NCBI RefSeq assembly: GCF_003130795.1
Contig: NZ_CP029353.1
Span: forward strand, 2,371,501 to 2,435,500
Reading direction: 5' to 3'
Source of the DNA: Azospirillum thermophilum
Lineage (GTDB): Bacteria; Pseudomonadota; Alphaproteobacteria; Azospirillales; Azospirillaceae
DNA: 64,000 nucleotides
Positions 36,906 through 44,856 of the stretch are shown in pieces. Both the position numbers and the translations under genes were made by a program. The first letter of the stretch is position 1. Each line of letters begins with the position of its first letter. The notes under the pieces were generated by a model. That model ran no database searches. It saw only the letters and a program-made list of their open reading frames with translations, and had not been told where the DNA came from.

Positions 36906-37316
36906 TTATTCCATCGCCTCGATACGCTCCATATCCTCGTCGGAAAAGCCGAAATGATGGCCGATCTCATGGATCAGGACGTGACGGACGATGGCGGGCA
37001 GCTCCTCCCCCGTCTCGCACCAGTAATCCAGGATCGGCCTGCGGTAGAGAAAGATCATGTCGGGGCCGGAACGGACATCCGCGACGCTCTGCCGCGTCAT
37101 GTCCACCCCCCGGTAGAGGCCGAGGAGGTCGAAGGGGCTTTCCAACTCCATCTCCTTCTCCGTATCCTCGTCGGGGAAATCCTCGACATGGACCACGAGG
37201 TTCCGGACAGGGGCCAGCAGTTCCCCCGGGATGGTGTCGAGCGCAAGCTCCGCCATCCGCTCCAGGTCGGCGACGGAGGGGGGAACGGTGAAGGTCGATG
37301 CGGGTTTCCCAATCAT
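36906..37316 (-). CDS. Minimal zincin-type metallopeptidase family protein
   Basis: 136 residues. The zinc-binding HExxH is in VRHVLIHEIGHHFGFSDEDMERIE near the C-terminus, and the upstream MIFLYRRPILDYWCETGEEL is typical of the small metallopeptidase family PF06262. No signal peptide, so it is cytosolic. The substrate is unknown. It stands alone on the minus strand; phhB is read divergently from 37403. Confidence 0.85.
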   Translation of the reverse strand: MIGKPASTFTVPPSVADLERMAELALDTIPGELLAPVRNLVVHVEDFPDEDTEKEMELESPFDLLGLYRGVDMTRQSVADVRSGPDMIFLYRRPILDYWCETGEELPAIVRHVLIHEIGHHFGFSDEDMERIEAME

Positions 37317-37402
37317 GGGCGGGAGAGTAAGCGATGCTTGCCCCGCCCGCCAAGCGTCCGCTGGCCGGGGCGGATGAGACGTTAGTGGGAGAAACGAACA
37401 AG

Positions 37403-37705
37403 ATGTCGGACAGGCTGGTGGGGATCAAGCGGCAGACCGCGCTGAAGGAACTGCATGGCTGGGCCGAGGTGCTGGAGCGCGACGCGATCCGCAAGACCTA
37501 CCATTTTCCCGACTTCGCCGCGGCCTGGGGGTTCATGAACCAGGTCGCCCTGCTGGCGGAGCGGCAGCAGCACCATCCCGAATGGTTCAACGACCTGGGC
37601 CGGGTGGAGGTCATCCTCTACACCCGCTCCGCCGACGGCGTGACCCAGGCCGACGTCGACTTCGCCCACCGGCTCGACCAGATGGCGCCCCCGGACAATC
37701 GCTAG
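37403..37705 (+). CDS. phhB: 4a-hydroxytetrahydrobiopterin dehydratase
   Basis: 100 residues from ATG 37403; an upstream in-frame ATG at 37334 gives an atypical 23-residue extension. The PCD pattern is clear: IRKTYHFPDFAAAWGFMNQVALLAERQQHHPEW, with the catalytic HHPEW, then VEVILYTRSADGVTQADVDFAHRLDQ. It recycles the pterin cofactor of aromatic amino-acid hydroxylases; no such hydroxylase is in the window. The last five codons, including the TAG stop, are the first unit of a 15-bp tandem repeat that continues downstream. Confidence 0.93.
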   Translation: MSDRLVGIKRQTALKELHGWAEVLERDAIRKTYHFPDFAAAWGFMNQVALLAERQQHHPEWFNDLGRVEVILYTRSADGVTQADVDFAHRLDQMAPPDNR

Positions 37706-37765
37706 GCGGACAATCGCCAGGCGGGTAATCCTTAGGCGGGTAATCCTTAGGCGGGCAATCCTTAG
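37691..37765. repeat. Five 15-bp tandem repeats at the 3' end of phhB
   Basis: Units at 37691, 37706, 37721, 37736 and 37751 share the pattern GCGGRYAATCSYYAG. The first is the final CCGGACAATCGCTAG of phhB, the third and fourth are identical, and the others differ by a few bases. There is no spacer between units, so it is not a CRISPR. Four of the five units carry a TAG. It separates convergent phhB and modD. Confidence 0.92.
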
Positions 37766-37798
37766 GCGGGCGGCCGCTGAACGGCCCCCCGTCCGCCC

Positions 37799-38626
37799 TC
37801 AACGCGGCACCAGCGTCACCTGGACGTCGGCCGGCGCGCCGAAGAAGGGGGCGGAGGTGACCAGCAGCCGGCAGCCCGCGGCGGCATAGGCGGCGGCGTT
37901 CGCCTCGGTCACGCCGCCGGCCGGCGCCACCACCGGCGGCGGCACGAGACCGCGCGTCGCCTCGATCACCGCGCGCGCCGCCTCGGGCGGCAGCTTCTCC
38001 AACTGCAGCACGTCGGCCCCGGCATGGGCGAGCGCCACCGCCTCCTCCACCGAGCCGACCTCGACGACGATCTTCTTCTCCGGCGCCCGGCGGCGCAGGG
38101 CGGCGATCCACTCCTGCGGCGCACCGTCGAGGAAGGCGCGATGCTCGGCGAAGACCAGCAGCGTCTCCGACAGGCCGAGCCGGTGCATCACCGCCCCGCC
38201 GGCCAGCACGGCCTTGACGCTGATCTCCTTGGCGCCGGGAAAGTTCTTGCGCGTGCAGGCGACGGTGACGCCGGGGGCCGCCTCGACGATGCGGCGGGCG
38301 CGGGTCGCGATGCCGGAGGCGTACTCGACCAGGGTCTGCGCCGCCTTCCACGACCGGTGCAGGGCGCCGGCCGTGCCCTCCGCCTCCAGGAAGACGGTGC
38401 CGGCTTCGAGCACCGTTCCGCTGGCAACCACCGCCGCGACGCCGCCGCCGGCCAGTTCGACCAGCCGCGCCGCCTCCTCCGACGCCGCCAGCACCATGGC
38501 GCCGCGCGCGGCGAATCGCATGCGGGCGGGCCGGGCGCCGATTCCCAGGCTGTCGGTGGTGAGATCGCCGTAGGGCGCGTCCTGGGCCAGCAGTGCCGAA
38601 AGGGCGGCGTCGGGCAGGACGGTCAT
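37799..38626 (-). CDS. modD: ModD-like nicotinate-nucleotide pyrophosphorylase homologue
   Basis: 275 residues. QPRTase fold: DAPYGDLTTDSLGIG at the N-terminus, LHRSWKAAQTLVEYASGIATRARRIVEAA, then ACTRKNFPGAKEISVKAVLAGGAVMHRLGLSETLLVFAEHRAFL and a C-terminal barrel. The PYGDLTT and HRLGLSETLLVF segments resemble ModD, a NadC paralogue often linked to molybdate transport, more than NadC. No mod transport genes are adjacent. The last gene of yggT-DUF167-folD-corA-modD; 23 bases after corA, with AGGAGA upstream. NadC itself remains a less likely alternative. Confidence 0.75.
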   Translation of the reverse strand: MTVLPDAALSALLAQDAPYGDLTTDSLGIGARPARMRFAARGAMVLAASEEAARLVELAGGGVAAVVASGTVLEAGTVFLEAEGTAGALHRSWKAAQTLVEYASGIATRARRIVEAAPGVTVACTRKNFPGAKEISVKAVLAGGAVMHRLGLSETLLVFAEHRAFLDGAPQEWIAALRRRAPEKKIVVEVGSVEEAVALAHAGADVLQLEKLPPEAARAVIEATRGLVPPPVVAPAGGVTEANAAAYAAAGCRLLVTSAPFFGAPADVQVTLVPR

Positions 38627-38649
38627 CGGCGGTCTCCTTCAGGAGAGGG

Positions 38650-39641
38650 TCAGAGCCACCCGCGGCGGCGGAAGTACCAGAGCGGCACCACGGCGGACAG
38701 CACCATCAGCATCAGCGCCATGGGATAGCCGAACTCCCAGTCGAGTTCGGGCATGTGCTTGAAGTTCATGCCGTAGGCGGACGCGATCAGGGTCGGCGGC
38801 ATCAGCGCCACCGCCACCACCGAGAAGATCTTGATGATGGCGTTCTGCTCGATGTTGATCAGCCCGAGCGTGGCGTCGAGCAGGAAGTTCGCCTCGTGCG
38901 CCAGGAATCCGGCATGCTCGTTCAGCGAGCGCAGGTCGCGCGTCATGGTCTTCAGCGCGGTCTTCTGCTCCTTGCTGAGCCGCCCGGCGGAGACCGAGGT
39001 CAGGAAGGCCACCAGCCGGTCGAGGCCGGCGAGGCAGTCGCGCACCTTGTGCGTCAGGTCGCCGGCGCGGCCGATGCCGCGCAGCACGTCCTGCAGCTCG
39101 TCCGGCTTCTTGGCGGCGCTGCCGAAGCCCTTGCTGTCGAGCGAATCGTCGAAGACGCGGGCGGACAGCCCGTCGATCCGGCCGCCGACCAGCTCCAGCA
39201 CGTCGGCCACCCGGTCGATCACCGCGTCGAGCAGGCCGAGCAGCGCGCTCTCCGCCCCGCCAGCAGCTCGGGCTGGCGCATGGTGCGGGCGGCGAAGGTG
39301 GTGACGGAGCGCGGCTCGTTGAAGCGCACCGTGATCATGTGGCGCGGCGTCAGGACGAAGGTCAGCTCGCCCTGCTCCGGGTGCGGGCTGTCGGCGCGCG
39401 CGATGATCGGGGAGGTCATGTAGATCGCCTCCCCCTCGGTGTAGAGCTGGCTGGAGGCCTCGATCTCCTTCATCTCCTCCCGCGTCGGCAGGTCGCAGCC
39501 GGTCAGCGCGCCGACATGGGCGCGCTCCGACTCGTCCGGACGCAGCAGGTCGATCCATACGGTGCCCGGCGGCAGCGGGTCGCCGAGTCCGAGCGGCTGC
39601 TCGACCACGCGGCCGTCGATCCGGGCGTGGACCGTGATCAC
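38650..39641 (-). CDS. CorA/ZntB-family divalent metal transporter (frame broken)
   Basis: About 330 residues after restoring one base. GTG start at 39641 overlapping the folD stop (GTGA). The large cytoplasmic domain has [50 protein letters not shown] and [13 protein letters not shown]. The frame breaks at the C-run 39251-39261, after which [21 protein letters not shown] continues. The two C-terminal helices carry the selectivity motif [20 protein letters not shown]. Magnesium, cobalt or zinc transport cannot be separated by sequence alone. Middle of a five-gene operon. Confidence 0.88.
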
Positions 39642-40543
39642 AGGGCGGCCTCGGCCGGGACCGGCGCGCCGGCGGCGCGGCAGGCTGCGGCCAGCGTGTT
39701 CAGCATCAGGCAGGCGATGGTCATCGGGCCGACGCCGCCCGGCACCGGCGTGATGGCACCGGCCACCTTGACCGCCTCGTCGAAGGCGACGTCGCCGACC
39801 AGCCGGGTCTTGCCCGGCTCGGCGGCGGGGACGCGGTTGATGCCGACGTCGATCACCGTGGCGCCCGGCTTGATCCAGTCGCCGCGCACCATCTCCGGCC
39901 GGCCGACCGCGGCCACCAGGATGTCGGCGCGGCGGCATTCGCCGGGCAGGTCCGCGGTGCGGGAATGGGCGATGGTCACCGTGCAGTCGGCCTGCAGCAG
40001 GAGCTGTGCCATCGGCTTGCCCACGATGTTGGAGCGGCCGAGCACCAGCGCCCGCTTGCCCTTCAGGTCGCGTCCCAGCGTGTCGCGGATCAGCAGCAGG
40101 CTGCCGAGCGGGGTGCAGGGGACGATGGCGCCGGGGCTGCCGGTGGCGAGCAGGCCGGCATTGACGACGTGGAAGCCGTCGGCGTCCTTCTCCGGCACGA
40201 TGCGCGCCAGCACCTTCTGGGTGTCGATGTGCCTGGGCAGGGGGAGCTGCACCAGGATGCCATGGACGGCCGGGTCGGCGTTCAGCCGGTCGATCAGGGC
40301 GAGCAGGTCGGCCTCGCCCATGTCGGCGGGCTCGTGATGGTCGAAGCTGTTCATCCCCAGCTCGACCAGCGCCCGCTCCTTGGAGCGGACATAGACCTGG
40401 CTCGCCGGATCCTCGCCGACCAGCACCACCGCCAGTCCGGGGGTCACGCCGTGGCTGGCCTTCAGCGCAGTCACCCCCTCCGCCACCCGGGCGCGCAGCC
40501 CGGCGGCGAACGCCTTGCCGTCGATGATCGTCGCATCAGCCAT
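39638..40543 (-). CDS. folD: Bifunctional methylenetetrahydrofolate dehydrogenase/cyclohydrolase
   Basis: 301 residues, the usual length. Signature segments: [31 protein letters not shown] with the catalytic Lys, [27 protein letters not shown] and the NADP-binding [33 protein letters not shown]. Ends [22 protein letters not shown]. It interconverts 5,10-methylene- and 10-formyl-tetrahydrofolate in the cytosol. Thirteen bases after the DUF167 gene. Confidence 0.97.
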   Translation of the reverse strand: MADATIIDGKAFAAGLRARVAEGVTALKASHGVTPGLAVVLVGEDPASQVYVRSKERALVELGMNSFDHHEPADMGEADLLALIDRLNADPAVHGILVQLPLPRHIDTQKVLARIVPEKDADGFHVVNAGLLATGSPGAIVPCTPLGSLLLIRDTLGRDLKGKRALVLGRSNIVGKPMAQLLLQADCTVTIAHSRTADLPGECRRADILVAAVGRPEMVRGDWIKPGATVIDVGINRVPAAEPGKTRLVGDVAFDEAVKVAGAITPVPGGVGPMTIACLMLNTLAAACRAAGAPVPAEAAL

Positions 40544-40556
40544 CGGAACCCTCCTC

Positions 40557-40910
40557 TTACCGCCCGCCAGCCTCGCCGTCCGAACCGGTCAGGCCCGCCC
40601 CGTCGAGGGCGGCCGCGAGGCGGCGCATCAACCCGGCCGGATCGCCGGCCGCATGCAGGATCTTGTTGCGGTCGGTGGCGCCGGCCACCACGGTCAGGCT
40701 GGACTTGGGTAGTTTCCAGGCCTTCGCGAGCAGCTTCACCACCGCCTCGTTCGCCTTGCCGTTCTCCGGCACGGCGGTGACCGAGACCTTCAGAACCCGT
40801 TTGCCGTCCGCCGTGTCGGCGAGCCCGGCGATGGCGTTGCGCGAGGCCTTGGGCGTCACGCGCAGCGCGATGCGCACGCCGTCGGCGGCGGGCTCGAACG
40901 GCAGGCTCAT
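40557..40910 (-). CDS. DUF167/YggU-family protein
   Basis: 117 residues. The family pattern is [68 protein letters not shown]. Small cytosolic alpha/beta protein of unknown function. Three bases after yggT, an association found across proteobacteria. The C-terminal 25 residues are an acidic and Gly-rich tail not seen in the core family. Confidence 0.9.
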   Translation of the reverse strand: MSLPFEPAADGVRIALRVTPKASRNAIAGLADTADGKRVLKVSVTAVPENGKANEAVVKLLAKAWKLPKSSLTVVAGATDRNKILHAAGDPAGLMRRLAAALDGAGLTGSDGEAGGR

Positions 40911-40913
40911 CCG

Positions 40914-41198
40914 TCAGAAGCGCGGCCAGTACTGCGCCATCAGGTTCTGGATGAAGCCGATGAGCAGCAGCACGACCAGCGGCGACAGGTCCAGCCCGCC
41001 CATGTTGGGCAGGACCCGGCGGATCGGGCGCAGCACCGGTTCGGTCACCCGGTAGAGGAAGTCGCCGATGACGTAGACCGCACGGTTGCGCGTGTTCACC
41101 ACGTTGAAGGCCACCAGCCAGCTCAGCACCGCCGACAGGATCAGGATCCAGAAATAGAGATCCAGGATGGTGTTGATCAGCATATACAGCGCAATCAT
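40914..41198 (-). CDS. YggT-family integral membrane protein
   Basis: 94 residues. Two hydrophobic segments (MIALYMLINTILDLYFWILILSAVLSWLV and LSPLVVLLLIGFIQNLMAQYW) flank VNTRNRAVYVIGDFLYRVTEPVLRPIRRVLP, the conserved YggT core. Family members affect osmotic or acid tolerance and are often near cell-division or folate genes; the molecular role is unknown. First gene of the minus-strand operon, 180 bases from the divergent tRNA promoter. Confidence 0.9.
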   Translation of the reverse strand: MIALYMLINTILDLYFWILILSAVLSWLVAFNVVNTRNRAVYVIGDFLYRVTEPVLRPIRRVLPNMGGLDLSPLVVLLLIGFIQNLMAQYWPRF

Positions 41199-41377
41199 GC
41201 GAAGCCTGCTCCTTGGCCGTTTGCGAGCGCGAGCCGTTTCTTTCGGGGGCAGCGTTTGGGCGGCACCCTAAGCATAAGCGGCAAAGCCTGTCCAGTGCCG
41301 CGGCAGGCGGACGTGCCCGGCGCATCGGGGGGTCCGGAGGAATTGCACGGCCCACTCATAAAGCTGCATCGAAACGC

Positions 41378-41405
41378 TTGACACGCCCTCTCCCATGACT
41401 AATAT
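41378..41405 (+). promoter_or_regulatory. Strong sigma-70-type promoter of the tRNA gene
   Basis: A perfect TTGACA at 41378-41383 and TAATAT at 41400-41405 with a 16-base spacer end 25 bases before the mature tRNA 5' end. The GC-rich stretch CCCGCCC lies just after the -10 box. This is the clearest promoter in the window. Confidence 0.8.
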
Positions 41406-41430
41406 CCCGCCCACGCCGGTGACGGTGTGT

Positions 41431-41506
41431 GGGGCCGTAGCTCAGCTGGGAGAGCGACGCGTTCGCAATGCGTAGGTCGGGAGTTCGATCCTCCTCGGCT
41501 CCACCA
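41431..41506 (+). tRNA. tRNA-Ala (anticodon CGC)
   Basis: 76 bases including an encoded CCA. Acceptor GGGGCCG pairs with CGGCTCC (one G-T), the D arm is GCTCAGCTGGGAGAGC, and the anticodon arm ACGCG-TTCGCAA-TGCGT puts CGC at positions 34-36. The T arm is GGGAG-TTCGATC-CTCCT with discriminator A. It decodes GCG, a frequent Ala codon in this GC-rich genome. Preceded by a strong promoter and followed by a terminator, so it is a single-gene unit. Confidence 0.97.
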
Positions 41507-41534
41507 ATTCCCCTTCCCGGCGGGGAAGAATGAC

Positions 41535-41556
41535 GAAGCGGCCTTCGGCCGCTTTT
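41535..41556 (+). terminator. Rho-independent terminator of the tRNA gene
   Basis: AAGCGGC and GCCGCTT form a stem around CTTCG and the run continues as TTTTTT. It starts about 30 bases after the tRNA 3' end. Confidence 0.88.
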
Positions 41557-41670
41557 TTCATGTCCGGAGCCTGGCTCCGCCCTCCTCCCTTTATCGTCGT
41601 GATCCGTTCCGCGACGCCATGCGTATCATCCCCCGTAGCCTTGGCACCCTGTCCCACGAACGGGTCGACG

Positions 41671-42264
41671 ATGATGCTGCGACGCTCCCTCCTGCTTTCG
41701 CTCTGCGCGATCGGATTGACCATGACCGCCGCCCGAACGACCGTCGCCGCCGACGGCTCCGCCGCACCGCCCAACAGCGCCAACACCGCCTGGGCCTTCA
41801 CCTTCCAGGGCATCGACGGCAAGCCGCTGCCGCTGGCACAGTTCGCCGGCAAGGCGGTGCTGGTGGTGAACACCGCCTCGCTGTGCGGCTTCACTCCGCA
41901 ATACAAGGGACTGCAGGCGCTGTGGACGCGCTACCGCGAGCGCGGGCTGGTGGTGCTCGGGGTGCCCTCGGCCGATTTCGGCGGACAGGAGCTGGGCAAT
42001 GCCGGCGCCATCAAGGACTTCTGCGAGACGTCCTTCCAGGTCGACTTCCCGATGGCGGACAAGACGGTGGTGTCGGGCGACGGCGCCCATCCCTTCTACC
42101 GCTGGGCGGGCGAGGAGATGGGCTTCCTGGCCAGGCCGCGCTGGAACTTCCACAAGTATCTGGTCGGACCCGACGGCCGGCTGGTGACCTGGTTCTCCTC
42201 GATCACCGAGCCGGAGTCCGACAAGCTGGTCCGGGCGGTCGAAGAGGCGCTGCCGAAGTCCTGA
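41671..42264 (+). CDS. Secreted glutathione-peroxidase-family protein
   Basis: 197 residues from ATG 41671 (ATG 41674 is adjacent). A signal peptide (RRSLLLSLCAIGLTMTAARTTVAA) sends it to the periplasm. Core: FTFQGIDGKPLPLAQFAGKAVLVVNTASLCGFTPQYKGLQ with the peroxidatic Cys, and ARPRWNFHKYLVGPDGRLV with the conserved Trp-Asn. The usual NQF motif carrying the catalytic Gln is replaced by SADFGGQELG, so the classic tetrad is incomplete. It is probably thioredoxin-dependent, as with other Cys-type bacterial enzymes. Convergent with the ABC permease gene at 42287. Confidence 0.88.
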   Translation: MMLRRSLLLSLCAIGLTMTAARTTVAADGSAAPPNSANTAWAFTFQGIDGKPLPLAQFAGKAVLVVNTASLCGFTPQYKGLQALWTRYRERGLVVLGVPSADFGGQELGNAGAIKDFCETSFQVDFPMADKTVVSGDGAHPFYRWAGEEMGFLARPRWNFHKYLVGPDGRLVTWFSSITEPESDKLVRAVEEALPKS

Positions 42265-42286
42265 GCCGCGCTTCGGCCCTCTCCGC

Positions 42287-42976
42287 TCAGGCCCGCGCCC
42301 GCAGATAGGGGGTCATGCGCCACTCGGCATATTTGACGAGGCGGGAGGCGAGGAAGTTGATCAGCAGGTAGAGCGCGCCGGCGACGATGAAGATCTCGAA
42401 GACGGCGAAGGTCTGCGAGATGATCTTGCGGGCCAGCCCGGTGATCTCCAGCATGGTGATGGTGCTGGCCAGCGAGCTCGCCTTGACCATCAGGATGACC
42501 TCGTTGCCATAGGCCGGCAGCATCTGGCGGATCGCCACCGGCAGGATGATGCGGCGGAACACCAGCACCCGCGACATGCCGCAGGCCCGCGCCGCCTCGA
42601 TCTGGCCGTGCGGCACCGACAGGATGGCGCCGCGCAGGATCTCGCTGGTGTAGGCGCCGGTGTTCAGCGTCAGCGCCAGGATCGCGCACCACATCGGCTC
42701 GCGCAGGAACGGCCACAGCACGCTCTCCCGCACCGCCTCGAACTGGCCGAGCCCGTAGTAGATCAGGAAGATCTGCACCAGCAGCGGCGTGCCGCGGAAG
42801 ACGAAGACGTAGGCGCCGGTCACCCCCGCCGCCACCCGGTTGCCCGACAGCCGCAGCAGCGCCGTCGCGAAGGCCACCACCGCCCCGCAGGCCAGCGCCG
42901 CCCCCACCAGCTCCAGAGTCAGCGGGACCGCTCCGGCCAGCCGCGGGATGCTGTCGAGCATCAGTTCCCAGTTCAT
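42287..42976 (-). CDS. Basic amino-acid ABC transporter permease (HisM-like)
   Basis: 229 residues, five membrane helices. N-terminal LAGAVPLTLELVGAALACGAVVAFATALLRLSG and the ABC-contact EAA loop GQIEAARACGMSRVLVFRRIILPVAIRQMLPAYGNEVILMVKASSLAS. Pairs with the other permease, whose stop is three bases upstream. Together they form the heterodimeric channel for the binding protein at 43864. Assigned to the HisM position from the gene order and Pfam-like features. Confidence 0.92.
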   Translation of the reverse strand: MNWELMLDSIPRLAGAVPLTLELVGAALACGAVVAFATALLRLSGNRVAAGVTGAYVFVFRGTPLLVQIFLIYYGLGQFEAVRESVLWPFLREPMWCAILALTLNTGAYTSEILRGAILSVPHGQIEAARACGMSRVLVFRRIILPVAIRQMLPAYGNEVILMVKASSLASTITMLEITGLARKIISQTFAVFEIFIVAGALYLLINFLASRLVKYAEWRMTPYLRARA

Positions 42977-42979
42977 CGC

Positions 42980-43684
42980 TCAGACCCTCCGCACGCCGCG
43001 GTTGGCGTACCGCTCGGCCCGCTCGAAGGCGGTGGTGGAGACCGTGGTCAGCAGCAGGTAGAGCGCCGCCGCGGTCGAGTAGAACAGGAAGGGCTGGCGG
43101 GTCGAGCCGGCGGCGACATGCGACACCCGCATGATCTCGGCCAGCGCCGTCACCGAGATCAGCGCCGTGTCCTTGAGCGTGAGCTGCCAGACGTTGCCCA
43201 GCCCCGGCAGGGCGTAGCGCAGGGTCTGCGGCACCAGCACGCGGCGCAGGATCAGCCAGCGGTTCATGCCGCAGGCCCGTGCCGCCTCGATCTGGCCGAA
43301 GGGCACCGCCTGCACCGCGCCGCGGATCACCTCGGTGGAATAGGCGCCGGAGATCAGCCCGACCGAGGCGACGCCGATGCTGAAGGCGTTCAGCTCGATG
43401 TAGCCGTCATAGCCGAAGACCCGCGCCACCGCCATCACCATGCCCGAGCCGCCGAAGAACAGCAGGTAGATCACCAGCAACTCCGGCACGCCGCGCACGA
43501 CGGTGGTGTAGACCTCGGCAACCCCGCGCAGCGCCACGTTCTGGCTGAGCTTCGCCGCCGCCCCGCCGGCCCCGAACAGGAGGCCGAGCAGGAAGGAGGA
43601 CAGCGCCACCGCCATGGTCATCGCCGTTCCGGCGAGGAGCTGTCCGCCCCAGCCGTTCGGCCCGAAGGAGAGAAGGTCCAGCAT
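42980..43684 (-). CDS. Basic amino-acid ABC transporter permease (HisQ-like)
   Basis: 234 residues. The helical core includes GTAMTMAVALSSFLLGLLFGAGGAAA, VVRGVPELLVIYLLFFGGSGMV and the EAA loop GQIEAARACGMNRWLILRRVLVPQTLRYALPGLGNVWQLTLKDTALIS. Subunit of the same transporter as the next gene. It is separated from the upstream binding-protein gene by 179 bases carrying a large hairpin. Confidence 0.92.
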   Translation of the reverse strand: MLDLLSFGPNGWGGQLLAGTAMTMAVALSSFLLGLLFGAGGAAAKLSQNVALRGVAEVYTTVVRGVPELLVIYLLFFGGSGMVMAVARVFGYDGYIELNAFSIGVASVGLISGAYSTEVIRGAVQAVPFGQIEAARACGMNRWLILRRVLVPQTLRYALPGLGNVWQLTLKDTALISVTALAEIMRVSHVAAGSTRQPFLFYSTAAALYLLLTTVSTTAFERAERYANRGVRRV

Positions 43685-43767
43685 GCGGCTCCTGAATGTC
43701 AGTACGGCGGGGACCGGGTCTTCGCGGATGTCACGGACGGACGCACGGAGAGGTCGGCCGCCTCACA

Positions 43768-43815
43768 GGATCGCCCGGATGCTCCGCGTCATCCGCGGAA
43801 CGACCCGGGCGATCC
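43768..43815. promoter_or_regulatory. Two-tier hairpin between binding-protein and permease genes
   Basis: GGATCGCCCGG (43768-43778) pairs with CCGGGCGATCC (43805-43815), and inside it TCCGCG (43783-43788) pairs with CGCGGA (43794-43799) around TCATC. There is no T-tract on either strand. It lies just after the binding-protein stop in the transcribed direction. Such structures stabilise the upstream message, giving more binding protein than permease. Confidence 0.65.
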
Positions 43816-43863
43816 GTGACGGCGAAGGACGGTATCGGCCTCACGCCCTCAAGTCATCCGACC

Positions 43864-44706
43864 TTACTTGATCGAGATGTCGTAGCCGAAGTGCTGGGTG
43901 CTCAGCTTGGTGATGGTGCCGTCCTTGTTCGCCTCGGCGATCGCCTTGTTGAACTTCTCCTTCAGGTCGGCGTCCGCCTTGCGCAGGCCCACGCCGACGC
44001 CCAGGCCGAGCACGCCGCGCGAGAAGGCCGGGCCGAACAGCATCATGCCCTTGTCGGCCTGCGCCTTCAGGATGGCGTCCACCGCCGAGCGGTCGCCGAA
44101 GATGGCGTCGACGCGGCCGGCGGCGAGGTCGATGCCGGCGTTGTCCAGCTTGTCGTAGCTGCGCACCGAGATGCCGGGCAGGTACTTCTCGACGAAGTTG
44201 GCCTGGATGGTCGAGGTCTGCACGCCCACCGTCTTGCCCTTCAGCGCCTCGGCCAGCTTGGCGATGGCCGCCTTGTTGGCCGGGCTGTCGGCGGCGAGGT
44301 CGACGCGCTCGGCATCGAACTTGACGCCGGCCAGCTTGGAGGCCTTCAGGATGCCGAACATCGAGGGCTCGGTGCCGTAGGGGCCGGCGAAGTCGATGAC
44401 CTTCTGCCGTTCCTCGGTGATCGACATCGCGGCCATGATGGCGTCGTACTTGCCCTGCTGCAGCGCCGGGATCATGCCGTCCCAGTCCTGCCCGACGATC
44501 TCGCACTCGGCGCCCATGCGCTTGCAGAGCTCCTTGGCCAGATCGACCTCGAAGCCGATCAGCTTGCCCGACGGATCGGTGGCGTTCCACGGGGCATAGG
44601 CGCCCTCGGTGGCGACGCGCACCTTCTTCCAGTCCTTGGCGTCGGCCTGGCCGGCAAGGCCGGCGATGAGGGCGCCGAAAGCCAGCGCCGCAACGATCTT
44701 CTTCAC
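43864..44706 (-). CDS. Lysine/arginine/histidine-type periplasmic binding protein
   Basis: 280 residues from a GTG with AGGAGA upstream. Signal peptide (KIVAALAFGALIAGLAGQADA), then VRVATEGAYAPWNATDPSGKLIGFEVDLAKELCKRMGAECEIVGQDWDGMIPALQQGKYDAIMAAMSITEERQKVIDFA, all conserved in HisJ/ArgT/NocT-type binders. C-terminal GLGVGVGLRKADADLKEKFNKAI. Feeds the permeases downstream. Basic amino acids or opines are the likely ligands; the exact one is not decidable here. Confidence 0.92.
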   Translation of the reverse strand: MKKIVAALAFGALIAGLAGQADAKDWKKVRVATEGAYAPWNATDPSGKLIGFEVDLAKELCKRMGAECEIVGQDWDGMIPALQQGKYDAIMAAMSITEERQKVIDFAGPYGTEPSMFGILKASKLAGVKFDAERVDLAADSPANKAAIAKLAEALKGKTVGVQTSTIQANFVEKYLPGISVRSYDKLDNAGIDLAAGRVDAIFGDRSAVDAILKAQADKGMMLFGPAFSRGVLGLGVGVGLRKADADLKEKFNKAIAEANKDGTITKLSTQHFGYDISIK

Positions 44707-44856
44707 GGCAGAACTCTCCTCTGTTCGATGATGCCCTTGTTGGACCGGCAGGATGCCGGTTCGGGCGATTTCGAGGGTGGCGAATTCACACCCCCGGTCA
44801 AGTCCAATCGCGCCGCCATGTCGGTGCCGACCTCGGTGCCGTGCGGGACGGCAGCC

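Noticed and set aside
37691..37765. Possible CRISPR array
   Set aside because: The 15-bp units are directly adjacent without spacers and begin inside phhB; no cas genes are present.
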